Source: Taudactylus pleione (Eukaryota > Chordata > Amphibia > Anura > Myobatrachidae). Taken from it: a DNA stretch of 64,000 nucleotides. The notes under the pieces were generated by a model. The model saw only the letters and a program-made list of their open reading frames with translations. It had not been told where the DNA came from and did no database searches. The stretch is from contig JAUIMM010000040.1 in assembly GCA_031769625.1 (NCBI GenBank), positions 11,100,501-11,164,500 on the forward strand. The letters run 5' to 3'. Numbering within the stretch: the stretch's first letter is position 1; each line of letters opens with the position of its first letter. Positions 10,641 to 20,850 of the stretch are shown piece by piece. The position numbers and the translations under genes were made by a program.

Positions 10641-12000
10641 CTATTGTGGAATTGGAAGAATTAATTGTTGTTTTATGCAAATAATAATAATGATAATAAT
10701 AAAAATATTATTATTATTTATATTACCATCTAATTATACAGTATAGTGCCAGCAATCACTGCAGTACCTTACTATTAGGAACAAACACATAATAAAAAAA
10801 ACTAGCACTAAAAGATTTAAGATAATCATGTACACAAGTTTACAATCTATAGAAAAACAGGAGTTTTATACATGATGTTAACTGCAGTAGACCCATAATT
10901 TATTATTTTGTACCCTCCTTCTTGACTCCCCTAGATTTAAATACCATAACTGCTGAGTCTGCAGCTGCTACATTGCCCATAAGGTAGCGGAGGGGAGCCT
11001 AGTGATAAAAGATCAAACATTTTCTGCACTGGTATGTTGCATGAGCAGTGAAACTCTAGAACAACATAGTGGATGTCTCTTCTGAGCATGCATTGGTGTG
11101 GCATATGCACAGCTAAACCCAGTCATGGAATATCTGCTCATAAAATGCAGAGCAAACCACAAGCCGGGGAGATCACAATGTTTATGAATTCCACCCTGAA
11201 TAGTTGCCATGAGTTTTACAACTATTAAAACAGCCTCACATTGGATGTGATTTGATGCAAACCACAAATAAATTTGTGTCTCATATAAATGCACTTTGGT
11301 CTACCCCTCCCCTTATATGTTCTAGGAACCAATAATACACAAATATATGTTATTTTTAGTAATTTTCTACAAACTTGAACATTTTCTGTCATAACACTAG
11401 TGTGAGGGTTGCTGAAGTGTTCATAATACACATACTGTAATTAGGTTTCCTCTAGTTGCCTTCTTTCCTGCCTTAATAATTAGTCATATATTTAGAATAT
11501 CTTTATATTTATATTTCTGTTCCTCCTCCTTATTCTTTACATTATTATTCCCTTCCCATCAGTTTGCAGCCTTCTTATTACCTACAGTAGACCTGGGAGC
11601 TATAGGTAACCGGAATTTATTTGTATAATAACTTGTTCTCTAGACACATATGTGTGAATTTGTATAAAAGGTTATTAACAGGTAAAATATATCATGTAAG
11701 GAATGTGAGAAGTGGGTTTCACTTTTGTAATACAGTATGTTCGGATTACTATGGAAACGACTCTGTAGTTTAATGTGAAATCACAATAACACCTTTACTA
11801 CTTTGTTTCTGTTATCAGTATACATAATATATCATACTGTTTATATTCTTATTAGGGTTATTATATTAGTATATACAGTAAATATAATAAATTATTGAAA
11901 TGTCCAACATATACTGTGCAACACAGGTAATGTAACTATTTGGTGACAGTAAATAATGTATCACACTGTATACAGTACTGTCATGCAGTGTATACTACAA
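10641..12000. other. Intron, AT-rich, no gene seen
   Basis: Contains an ATT/AATA-rich microsatellite-like patch near 10675-10740 and otherwise unique-looking AT-rich sequence. No exon, RNA gene or recognisable element. Confidence 0.5.
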
Positions 12001-12006
12001 TGTGCT

Positions 12007-12054
12007 GTTGCTTTGCCACTGTGCACTGTAGTATTGTCACAGTGGCAAAGCAAC
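12007..12054. repeat. Perfect 17-bp hairpin
   Basis: GTTGCTTTGCCACTGTG at 12007-12023 is the exact reverse complement of 12038-12054, with a 14-base loop. The flanks add little pairing, so it is shorter than a usual microRNA precursor. It could be the core of a small MITE. Confidence 0.7.
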
Positions 12055-12074
12055 TCTTAATTCCTCAACGGAGT

Positions 12075-12660
12075 TCATATGCTAACAAATGACCAATGCT
12101 AATGGCTATCTCCCTACCCGACCTCTCCGCTCAGCACAAGATCTGCGTCTCTCAACCCCACGCATTACTTGCTCCCACTCACGGTTACAGGACTTTCTTT
12201 GGGCTGCACCCACTCTATGGAATGCCTTACCACACACAATTTCCTCTAGTCTCCAATCCTTCAAGCGATCCCTGAAAACTCACCTCTTCAGGCAAGCTTA
12301 TCAGATCCCAGAACTGCCCACATAACCTTCATAGCTTCCATATCTAATTACATCCCCTTTCACAGTCCACACACAACCTCACACATCATCTTTCTCTCAC
12401 ATCATCATGACATTTGGCTGACATTCCTGTGTGACTGGATCATACAGCCCACCAAGAAACTGCATTCTGGCTGGACCAATGCAATATATAGCACCTATCC
12501 TTGTGTATCAATGCCTATTTCCCTATAGATTGTAAGCTTGCGAGCAGGGCCTTCCTACCTTTATATCTGTCTGTTATTACCCAGTTTTGTTCTATTAATG
12601 TTTACAATTGTAAATGCAACAGAATATGCTGCGCTATATAAGAAACTGTTAATAAATAAT
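12075..12660 (+). mobile_element. L2-like LINE 3' end
   Basis: The reading at 12089-12325 contains the C-terminal tail typical of L2/CR1-group reverse transcriptases: F.WAAPTLWNALPHTI followed by F.RSLKTHLFRQAY, ending in TAA at 12323. The 3' UTR has the usual ATTGTAAGCTTG and GCAGGGCCTTC motifs and ends with GCTGCGCTATATAAG and an AATAAATAA tail. The 5' part, with the polymerase and endonuclease, is absent, as expected for 5'-truncated insertion. The tail resembles that of the SINE at 18538-18852. Confidence 0.85.
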
Positions 12661-13215
12661 AAATAAATAATTTATCCCAGTGGGTGTGCTTACCCAAAAT
12701 GATGAATGAGGATGCAACTAAACAGGCATCCTTTTTATCCTTTATACAATCTGCAATGCACATACATATATGGGTCATGGGCACTTAATAACTACCACAA
12801 GGTAAAAACCACTAATTTAGCATTTTGCATCAAGGATATTGCATTTTATTTTTATTTTTTTTTATTAAATCTGTTCTTTTTGTTGCCCATCAAAATCTTG
12901 CTGTCTGATACAGCTACAGTATCTCAGGTGGTCTCATTATAGGCAAATCCCTATTTACTTTTTTTTTTTTTACCATGACCTCATAAAATAGAATAAAATA
13001 CGCTGCACAATTAATACAAATTTCTGCGTTGATTGTAAATTGTGTAAGGGTTTTTCCATAGTACAACTGGGATTCTATCTAATTTTAATGTCATAATTTC
13101 ATATAACTATTTAACTAACTATTTAATATATTTTAACAAAATATATTTCAGTGTGGTATTTTAAGATTAGAAATGAGGATGAATCAGAAGCCTCATAAAT
13201 GTTTTACTTTTTCAG
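12661..13215. other. Intron upstream of the GRM8 exon
   Basis: AT-rich intron ending in the polypyrimidine tract TTTTACTTTTTCAG, whose AG at 13214-13215 is the splice acceptor for the exon at 13216. No element recognised. Confidence 0.7.
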
Positions 13216-14151
13216 GTGGAAGATATGCAGTGGACGAGCAGAGAACTTACACAGCCAGCATCTGTTTGTAGCCTGCCGTGCAAACCTGGAGAAAGAAAGA
13301 AAACCGTGAAAGGAGTCCCTTGCTGTTGGAGCTGTGAGCGGTGTGAAGGCTATCATTATCAGGTAGACGAGCTGACCTGTGAACTCTGTCCTTTAGATCA
13401 AAAACCAAATGCAAACCGCACTGGCTGCCAACTAATCCCTATTATCAAACTTGAATGGCACTCTCCTTGGGCTGTTATTCCTGTCTTCATAGCCATTTTG
13501 GGAATAGTGGCAACAACATTTGTAATTGTCACCTTTGTTCGATACAATGATACACCCATTGTGAGAGCATCTGGACGTGAGCTCAGCTATGTGCTATTGA
13601 CAGGGATTTTTTTGTGTTATTCCATCACCTTCCTAATGATTGGAACTCCAGATATGGTTGTTTGTTCGCTGAGACGTATATTCCTGGGGCTTGGCATGTG
13701 CTTCAGTTATGCTGCATTGCTCACAAAAACAAACAGGATTCATCGGATATTTGAACAAGGAAAGAAATCTGTCACTGCCCCAAAGTGTATAAGTCCGGCT
13801 TCTCAACTGGTCATCACTTTCAGTCTTATATGTGTTCAATTACTTGGAGTTTTCATATGGTTTGTAGTGGATCCACCTCATATCATAGTAGACTATGGAG
13901 AACAAAGAACATCTGACCCGGAAAATGCCAGGGGGGTTCTTAAGTGCGACATTTCAGAACTTTCTTTAATTTGTTCCCTGGGATACAGTATTCTATTGAT
14001 GGTTACATGTACTATTTACGCTATTAAAACTAGAGGAGTGCCAGAAACCTTCAATGAAGCCAAACCCATTGGATTTACAATGTACACCACCTGCATCATT
14101 TGGTTAGCATTTATTCCGATATTTTTTGGAACAGCACAATCAGCAGAAAGG
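13216..14151 (+). CDS. grm8: Metabotropic glutamate receptor 8-like, single internal exon (cysteine-rich domain plus TM1-TM6)
   Basis: This 936-bp exon has 312 codons in phase 0 at both ends. Acceptor TTTTTCAG precedes GTG (Val); donor is AGG|GTGAGT at 14151/14152. Residues 18-71 hold the nine cysteines of the class C GPCR cysteine-rich domain, which couples the glutamate-binding Venus flytrap to the membrane. An N-glycosylation sequon NRT is at 67. Six hydrophobic helices follow at about 85-108, 123-143, 150-172, 198-220, 251-274 and 287-307; the conserved [14 protein letters not shown] lies before TM6. TM7 and the C-tail must be on the next exon, which is not in the window. Group III receptors couple to Gi/o and act presynaptically to reduce transmitter release. 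DYGEQRT in the second extracellular loop favours GRM8 over GRM7 and GRM4. No stop or frameshift; probably functional. Confidence 0.95.
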
Positions 14152-15264
14152 GTGAGTAACAGTCATCATCTATAATAATACCTGCTGTATGTTGGCAGGA
14201 ATGCTTTTTTACCATTGCAAAATGTTTAAAATAAAATTTCCATGTCTGTTACTGTTTAATCATTTTCAAGGCATAGCTAATCACATTTCCATGCATATTA
14301 TGTTAAATCTAATATTAATATTTAAAATATATATATATATTAATTGCTCTGGCAATGATAACATTGTTAATGTATTAAACTACAGTATTTCAAAGTTTCA
14401 ATGTATATACATGTGGATTGATACTAACAGGCAATATTAGTGGCATGTACTCATGTGCTGCTAAAGAATGACAGTGGCTCTATGTTTTCACATACTGTAT
14501 GAAGTTTCTTTCTGTTTGTTGTAGAGAAATTGCAAAATGTATTTTTCTGCAGTGCTTGAAGATAAGGTTGAATCCATTTTCCCTAAACTATGGGGCAGAT
14601 TCACTAAAGTGAGAAAGCTGTTGGATCGGCTTCTGGTGGCTTTGTCTATTATGTCTCAGAAGGCAGATTCTGCTTGCAGCCTATGAAGCTACAAACAGAA
14701 TCAGACTACCATAACTGGCCAAAAAATTTGCCAAAGGCGGTAATTAAATCTGCTTCCGTACATTATGCTCCCACTTCATTCAACCACCCATTTATACAGT
14801 AACTTGAAAGTTACATTGAAAATAGTTACCATACTTTTATATGTTTATACATTAGGGGAAGTCCAGTTATACTGTTGAGACATGTACTGGATGTTCGGTC
14901 ATCCTTTCCAGAGGCCTAATTTCATAAAGGATCCCTCTGGTGAAGAAGAAGGAGCCTGTGAGATTGACTCCTACTTTTTTTGAGCAGACATTGGTTAATT
15001 AATTATTTAACTTCACTTCTCCATTGAAAACACTACACTTAAGAATTTAGCTCTTTATGTATGCAGTGCATCTACTGATTTCTGCATTAGCTGCATCAGT
15101 AATTACGTTCATTATGTGGGATAGCTACAGTATATTCTTTATTACAGTTCAATTCAGTTGTAATAAGGAGAGGAATTGGATGAGTTTGCAGATCAGCTCT
15201 GACAAAGGTGGAGCAGGATGTATGTTACTTTCAACATACAGTATGTTATAATTTATCTAAAGTA
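14152..15264. other. Intron downstream of the GRM8 exon
   Basis: Begins with the donor GTGAGT. AT-rich, with a short (TA)n at 14323-14340. 14590-14770 (GGGGCAGATTCACTAAAG) resembles a MITE edge but could not be delimited. No exon or RNA gene. Confidence 0.6.
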
Positions 15265-15362
15265 TATACCGACCAACAAGTGTTGGTATGCTAACCCTGT
15301 CAGGATCCCCGCATCGGGATTCTGACCACCAGGATCTTGACTGTCGGTATTTCATACCAATT
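15265..15362. repeat. Small foldback repeat remnant
   Basis: The segment between ATACCGACCAACAAG and GACTGTCGGTATTTC contains mutually complementary pieces (CAGGATCCCCGCATCGGG, GGGATTCTGACCACCAGGATC). It looks like a decayed palindromic MITE; family not identified. Confidence 0.45.
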
Positions 15363-16025
15363 CCTTATAAAATACTGATGTTGTTTAACACATGCAATGT
15401 ACTAAGCTGCAATGGAGTGAAACACTTTAAGATACTGTTTCTGTTTTATATATAAAGTATATACTGTAGAAAACTGCTTTATGGGTAAAGCAGTATGAGG
15501 ATATTGGTGCTAATTTACAAATCTCCAGAACTAAGCAGCATTAAAAAGTGAATATTGGTTCTATTTTATAAATGTTCTGTTCTAAACTGCATTATGGGCA
15601 AACACTACAGTATGAAGGTACTAAGCAGCATTAGATGTGAAGCATTATCAAGATGCTGGTACTGTTTTACATACTGCATATATTGTACTGAATTGCATTA
15701 GGGGCAAAATACTATGAATATATTGGTGCTATCTTACAAAAATACTGTACAATGCTGGACTATGGGATGAACAACAATCAAGGTAATAATATATTTTTTT
15801 TAAATATATTGTACTAAACTGTATTTTCGGTGAAATGTCTAGCAATTCTTACAAAAACATTGAAGTAATCAATTGTGAGATCCATTTATTGAAACATTGA
15901 CTTGTAAGAAGGCACAGAATTTATCTTCCACTTCATCGCTTCCACAGTAGTCTATAAAGTAATCCTTGCATACCTGGCATGTACAGTAAAAGCAGGTAAT
16001 GTGACTTACCTTCTCGTTGCCTACT
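15363..16025. other. Intron with degenerate repeats of about 110-140 bp
   Basis: Phrases such as ACTAAGCAGCATTA, AAACTGCATTATGGG, GAATTGCATTAGGGG and GATATTGGTGCTA recur irregularly between 15390 and 15840, suggesting a strongly decayed tandem repeat. No gene. Confidence 0.45.
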
Positions 16026-16316
16026 GTGGGGTACAAACTTGAACGAAAAATTTATCGATCAGCCGACCCACCAACAGATTTAATGTTTGGCAAGGATAAG
16101 CACAAACGACCTTGTACATTCACTCTTACCAATCAACCGCTCGACTTGTCTAGCTAAAAAAATACATTTGTGATGTCACTATTGTTCATCCTTCGGCCAG
16201 CATATGGATTGGTTGTTCATGAGTACATACAGACAGATGTGCAGCACGACCGATGCAATAGTACATCTGTGAAAGATGTCTTTCACAGATGTACTGTGTG
16301 TACACACACTGCCATT
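16026..16316. mobile_element. MITE of the GTGTGTACACAC family (decayed)
   Basis: Runs from GGGGTACAAACTTGAACG to CTGTGTGTACACACAC, the latter like the end of the MITE at 48024-48379. Near the right end is a 17-bp perfect inverted repeat with a 2-base centre (16260-16276 with 16279-16295: AGTACATCTGTGAAAGA). Boundaries approximate. Confidence 0.5.
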
Positions 16317-16463
16317 TGAACTGAACAATCAGAGGCAGAACTATGGAGACAATGGAGGCACCTGCCACTGGACGCCAGCACTGAAGGGGCACCTCCTCCA
16401 TTGCCCACAATATATTCACCCCACTTAAGGCTATGCTATATTAGTGTTTTTGTGCATGTGTAC

Positions 16464-16531
<68 letters not shown>
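16464..16531. repeat. (GATA)n microsatellite
   Basis: About 17 uninterrupted GATA units. Confidence 0.97.
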
Positions 16532-16532
<1 letters not shown>

Positions 16533-17529
16533 TGCACCATATTAATTTTCCCTTTTTTTTAGGGGGGCACCAAATTATAACATGCCTCCGGGCGTCTGGG
16601 ATGAATTTACGCCTCTGTGAACAATATATAGTTTGTCGGCTTTACAAGCAGTATATCTGCTAGTGTGTACCCGTAAACTGCATTAGAGGTACAATAAATA
16701 TTAGTTTTGAAAAAAGAATCAACATAACTTATTGCTCCAATGATGAACGCAAGGGCAGAGACACAGAGAAACATGTTAGGTGCCTTCACTTCCTTTTGCA
16801 TGCTATGAGAATATCATCAACTGCCTATTATGCTTACCACCACTCCCCAGCTTCAGTATGGGACACAGCAATTCACAAGGATTCCAGGAGACCTATACAA
16901 CAGTGCAAAGGATCACCTTGCCAATAGGGATTCCCCTTTGTCAAGCCTGTTAATATCCTTTCAACTCATATGCTGAAGTCAGTTTCATGCAGTGTACTAT
17001 CCACTCCAATCCATTGCAATACATAAGAGTCACTGGCTTCCCTTACTGATTCAGGAGTATTTTATTGGATACATATATGGTAAATTTTATCCTCAAAGTT
17101 GCATTTTTTATATTGTTGTGCTTTTAATCATCATTTCTCAACAGAATAAATTGCTTATATACACTTTTTATATCCTTGCCTGCAAGTCATTTATTAGCAA
17201 TTCTTCATTATTAATTTATTTATATGTAACAATTACAATTTATCTATTAGCGCTGTTTTTCTCTATATAGATCACTTTGATCAATGAGAGGTATTGACAC
17301 CCCTCCTCACAGCTACTGGTGAATAGTGTAGCAGTGCCATCTTGAGGTTTATTTTTGCTTCTTATATAATATAGCCCTGAGACTCATCCTGCTACATAAA
17401 GGAATTTAATAATTTATCATTTTATTGTTTTTTTTTTTTATTATATTTTATTTAAAAAGATAGCTTTCAAACAAATCTTCTTAAAATACTTGTCTTGAAA
17501 TTAATTAATTGAAATTGCTTAATATTATG
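16532..17529. other. Intron with a possible Penelope-like 3' region
   Basis: 16560-16620 matches 3575-3630 (GGGGGCACCAAATTATAAC...GTCTGGGATGAA), an unidentified shared repeat. At 16740-16775, ATGATGAACGC ... AGAGAAACATGTTAGG resembles the hammerhead-bearing ends of Penelope elements but pairs poorly. The rest is AT-rich with no gene. Confidence 0.35.
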
Positions 17530-18537
17530 ATGCATGGGCCTAGTTGTATGCAGTGTGATGTTTTTGCAAATGGAACAATTTTTTGCCACTGCGCATTCAT
17601 CTGAGTCGCATTGTGCATGTATCAAGGTACAATACTGTAGTCGCAAGCTGCAAGTCTGTAATCGCAGTGTGATTGACAGGCAGGTAGTGTTTGGGGTGGC
17701 AACAGGGAGTGTCGGATAAAAACTTAAAACGTGTCTCGACAGTTTTGGGGGTGTGTCACAACCTGCGTCTGTGATCTCATACGCAGGAAACTTGGCTCTG
17801 GCATCATCAATGATGGTGGACATCCTGACTGACTATAGACTCACTCAAGGAGTCAATGTTTGCATGATCTGCGTCTGATGCTGTGTATGTGAACACAGTA
17901 GGGTGGGTCGAAAAAAACAAAATTATGAGTTCAAAAATTCCAATAGTGCGGAAAAGATGTGGGTACATGACAGTAACTCGTGTGCAAAATTTCAGCTCAG
18001 TCTGATCATTTTTACTATCCCCAGCGGGCACTTGAAGTTTTGAAAATTTGACACAACTTAGGATATTTTCTAATCAGTTAAAGGCACGGTTTTGGGGCAC
18101 ATATTTTGGCATTGAAGTTGTTTTTAAGTGGAAATGCTTCAGTTTAAATCAGGGGTAGATGTTTAAGAGGGGGTACGTGCCCCCCTGAAAAAAGGGCAAA
18201 ATATTGCAATCTTTGCCGCGAGTGTCCCTGATATTGACTGGCACTATTTTCAGATATTCTGACTTATAAAACATTATTTTCTAGGAGATAGGGTGGAGGG
18301 ATGGACATCGAAAGCTCACCATCAAATGCTGGCTGGACTTCCACCATTGAAACTTACCATGCGATGGTCAATAACCATCGCATCAAAGGTATTCCATGGT
18401 AAAAAATATTTATATAATTTGCGCATGCGCAAAAAACCCTACAGTTCATTTGGCAGAGGGTGAGATTGGGGCATAACTAGAGGCAGAGCTCAAAGCCACA
18501 TATATACTGTGTCCTCTCTAGTGTATCTAGCAGCACA
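17530..18537. other. Intron with unclassified repeats
   Basis: Segments such as CAGTAGGGTGGGTCGAAAAAA (17898) look like a DNA-transposon end, and ATGCGATGGT/ACCATCGCAT (18359-18383) is a small hairpin. No coding signal. Confidence 0.35.
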
Positions 18538-18852
18538 GACGGTGTAATGGTTAGCATTACTGCCTCACAGCACTGAGGTCATGGGTTCGATTCCCACCAC
18601 GGCCCTAACTGTGCAGAGTTTGTATATTCTCCCTGTGCTTGCATGGGTTTCCTTCGGGTGCTCCGATTAACCTCCTACACTCCAAAAATATACTGGCTCC
18701 CAACAAAAATTAACCCTAGTGGGTATGTGTGTGATAGGAAACATAGATTGTAAGCTCCACTGGGGCAGGGACTGATGTGAATGGCCAAATATTCTCTGTA
18801 AAGTGCTGCAGAATATGTGTGCGCTATATATAAATAACTGGTAATAAATAAA
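18538..18852 (+). mobile_element. tRNA-derived SINE with L2-like tail
   Basis: The head GGTGTAATGGTTAGCATTAC with GGGTTCGATTCCC (18586) gives RNA polymerase III A and B boxes. The central CTCCCTGTGCTTGCATGGGTT and TGCTCCGATTAACCTCC matches the conserved block of V-SINE/L2-type tails. The 3' end GTGCGCTATATATAAATAA with AATAAATAAAT repeats parallels the L2 end at 12630-12660, which suggests mobilisation by L2 machinery. It is not a functional tRNA gene. Confidence 0.85.
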
Positions 18853-20125
18853 TCTAGCAGCACTGCTACACTTTAAAGGGTATACTTTATTTACATATAC
18901 AGTCCGGCTCCAGAGTACATCATGCCCAGCACTGAAGTGAGACCAGTGTGTTACGGCCAGGCAGTGAGGAGCAGAGACACAGCTGACACAGTGTGTGTCT
19001 CTGTTGTGTGTGAGTGACTGCTGCTGTGTGAGGGCTGCACTCTGATTGGCTCTCTGAGACAATTTTGACGTTTTCTTCACTTTGGAGTGATTAATGACTG
19101 ATGAGGTGTCACATGAGATCTAAGTATTGCAAAACTGTAGTTAATATGGCAGCAGTTTCCTTATTTGACATACCATATTGATCACTAATAAAAGCAGTGT
19201 ATGGATGACTATTGTGCATTTGCGATGAGGAGCTTTGATGGCTTAAAATCAGCTTCGCCAGTGTCTGAATCACTTTTAGATTCACTAGAAGAATGTTGTG
19301 TGACATAGCCTGTGTGTGCACGTGCAGGTTGAAGAAAAGATGTAGCAGCAAAGTCATCAGTCTGTGCTGGCACATGTGTGGCTTTCCTGTTTAGACACAG
19401 CTATGTAAGCATTAGTGTACAACTCTGAATCAGGCCCCATGTGCGATTGTAGGTGAATCTTCTGATTCCACATATTTGATATCCTTTATGACCAGACTCA
19501 TTTCATATCTTAATAATAACAGGCACAATTTTCACAATTCGTCAGTGTCTAAAATGTATATTGATGAGTATCTATATACAGTATAAACTAAGTGTTTGCA
19601 CTACTCAAATTAGTGAAAAGAAGACTCCTTGGACCTAAACAAAGCATAGGTTTTTGTCTCATCCCTCAATAAATATGATCATCCTTAAAGTTCACAAAAA
19701 TCTTTAACTTATTTTGATACCAAGTAGTAGATATATCTTTTGTTCTCATGGTTTATCTAAGTACAAACAGACAGAGAAAATATTTTTCTGATTATGGATT
19801 GGGGTTATTACAGAAAGTCGCACACAAGTCTGTTCTGCAGATGGATCTTGTTATGTTTAGCATTTTCTGGAGAAAAACATCAATAGGCTGTTCAGAGTAG
19901 TACATATCTCAGTCACATTTCCATTTGCAAATAAATCAGCGTAATTGGGTAGTAATGAGGTGTTTACATTCAGGCAAAATTTAGTGAGTGCATGTAGATG
20001 GAATAGCAGTCTATGCCTGTCCTGAACCAAGGTTAGAGCTGGTGCAATTGTGCACTGATAGTTATGATAGTTGTTTGAACAAGCATGTGGATAGGGGTGG
20101 TATGGTCACATAAATGCGTAAAACT
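18853..20125. other. Intron, no gene seen
   Basis: AT-rich; 18920-19080 has a GC-richer patch, and 19400-19440 shows GAATCAGGCCCCAT, possibly a scrap of the palindromic MITE family. No supported feature. Confidence 0.45.
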
Positions 20126-20850
20126 TTAGTGTGAGGAGCGTATCCATAATGGGTGCAGGGTGTGCGATGTACACGGACACACCAGGTCCAGGGGAGTCCA
20201 CCACACCTCCCACCCATTTAATCAATACCTCTCTGGAGTCCCACGTTGGCGATAAAATCGCTGTACAAATCACCTGGAAAATGGCCGTCGTGGCTATATT
20301 CCTGACGTTTTGTGCATGTGCAGTAGGGATATCACTGGAGAAATGACTGCAGCGCCATTACCCAGTGACCTGCAGCAGACTCTGGCACAGACTATTGCCC
20401 AGAGTCTACTACTGTGTTCAGTGCACTCCCAGCCGCCAGGTAGAGAGGGGGGGCCCCCGGGCGGAGACTGCACACAGGCCCCCTCCTTTTTTAATATGCC
20501 CCTGTTGAGTGTACCTGTGCCTGAAAATTTACCACATGGTTAGGTCTAGACTATAGAGGGCTGATGGCCCTGTGACGTCACACCCACGTGACTCAGCCTG
20601 AAAGGGGGAGGGGCGGGGATGGTAACGGGGGACCAAAAGTGTCCCCTCGCGGGCTCACTCCACTCGCCATGCTTCGGGCAAGGCTCCGTGGACACAGTAC
20701 AGCCCATGCACACAGGCTGCACTGACAGGTAAGGGGGGAAGGCGGTGGACTCATTTGGGTCCTCACCATTCCCCTCTATCAAGCCAAGGCCTGGGCAATT
20801 AGTACCTGCTCCTCTCCTCTCGGCACCCTTATGCATACATATATTTGCAT
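20126..20850. repeat. GC-rich unclassified repeat
   Basis: A 700-bp GC-rich island in AT-rich intron, with a CGCAGT-like region, GTGACGTCACACCCACGTGAC near 20572 and direct-repeat phrases (AGACTCTGGCACAGACTATTG ... AGAGTCTAC). Open frames here lack domains. It is probably an old repeat rather than a host exon. Confidence 0.4.

Noticed and set aside
18538..18610. tRNA gene
   Set aside because: A and B boxes are present, but the acceptor and anticodon stems do not form and the SINE body and tail follow directly.
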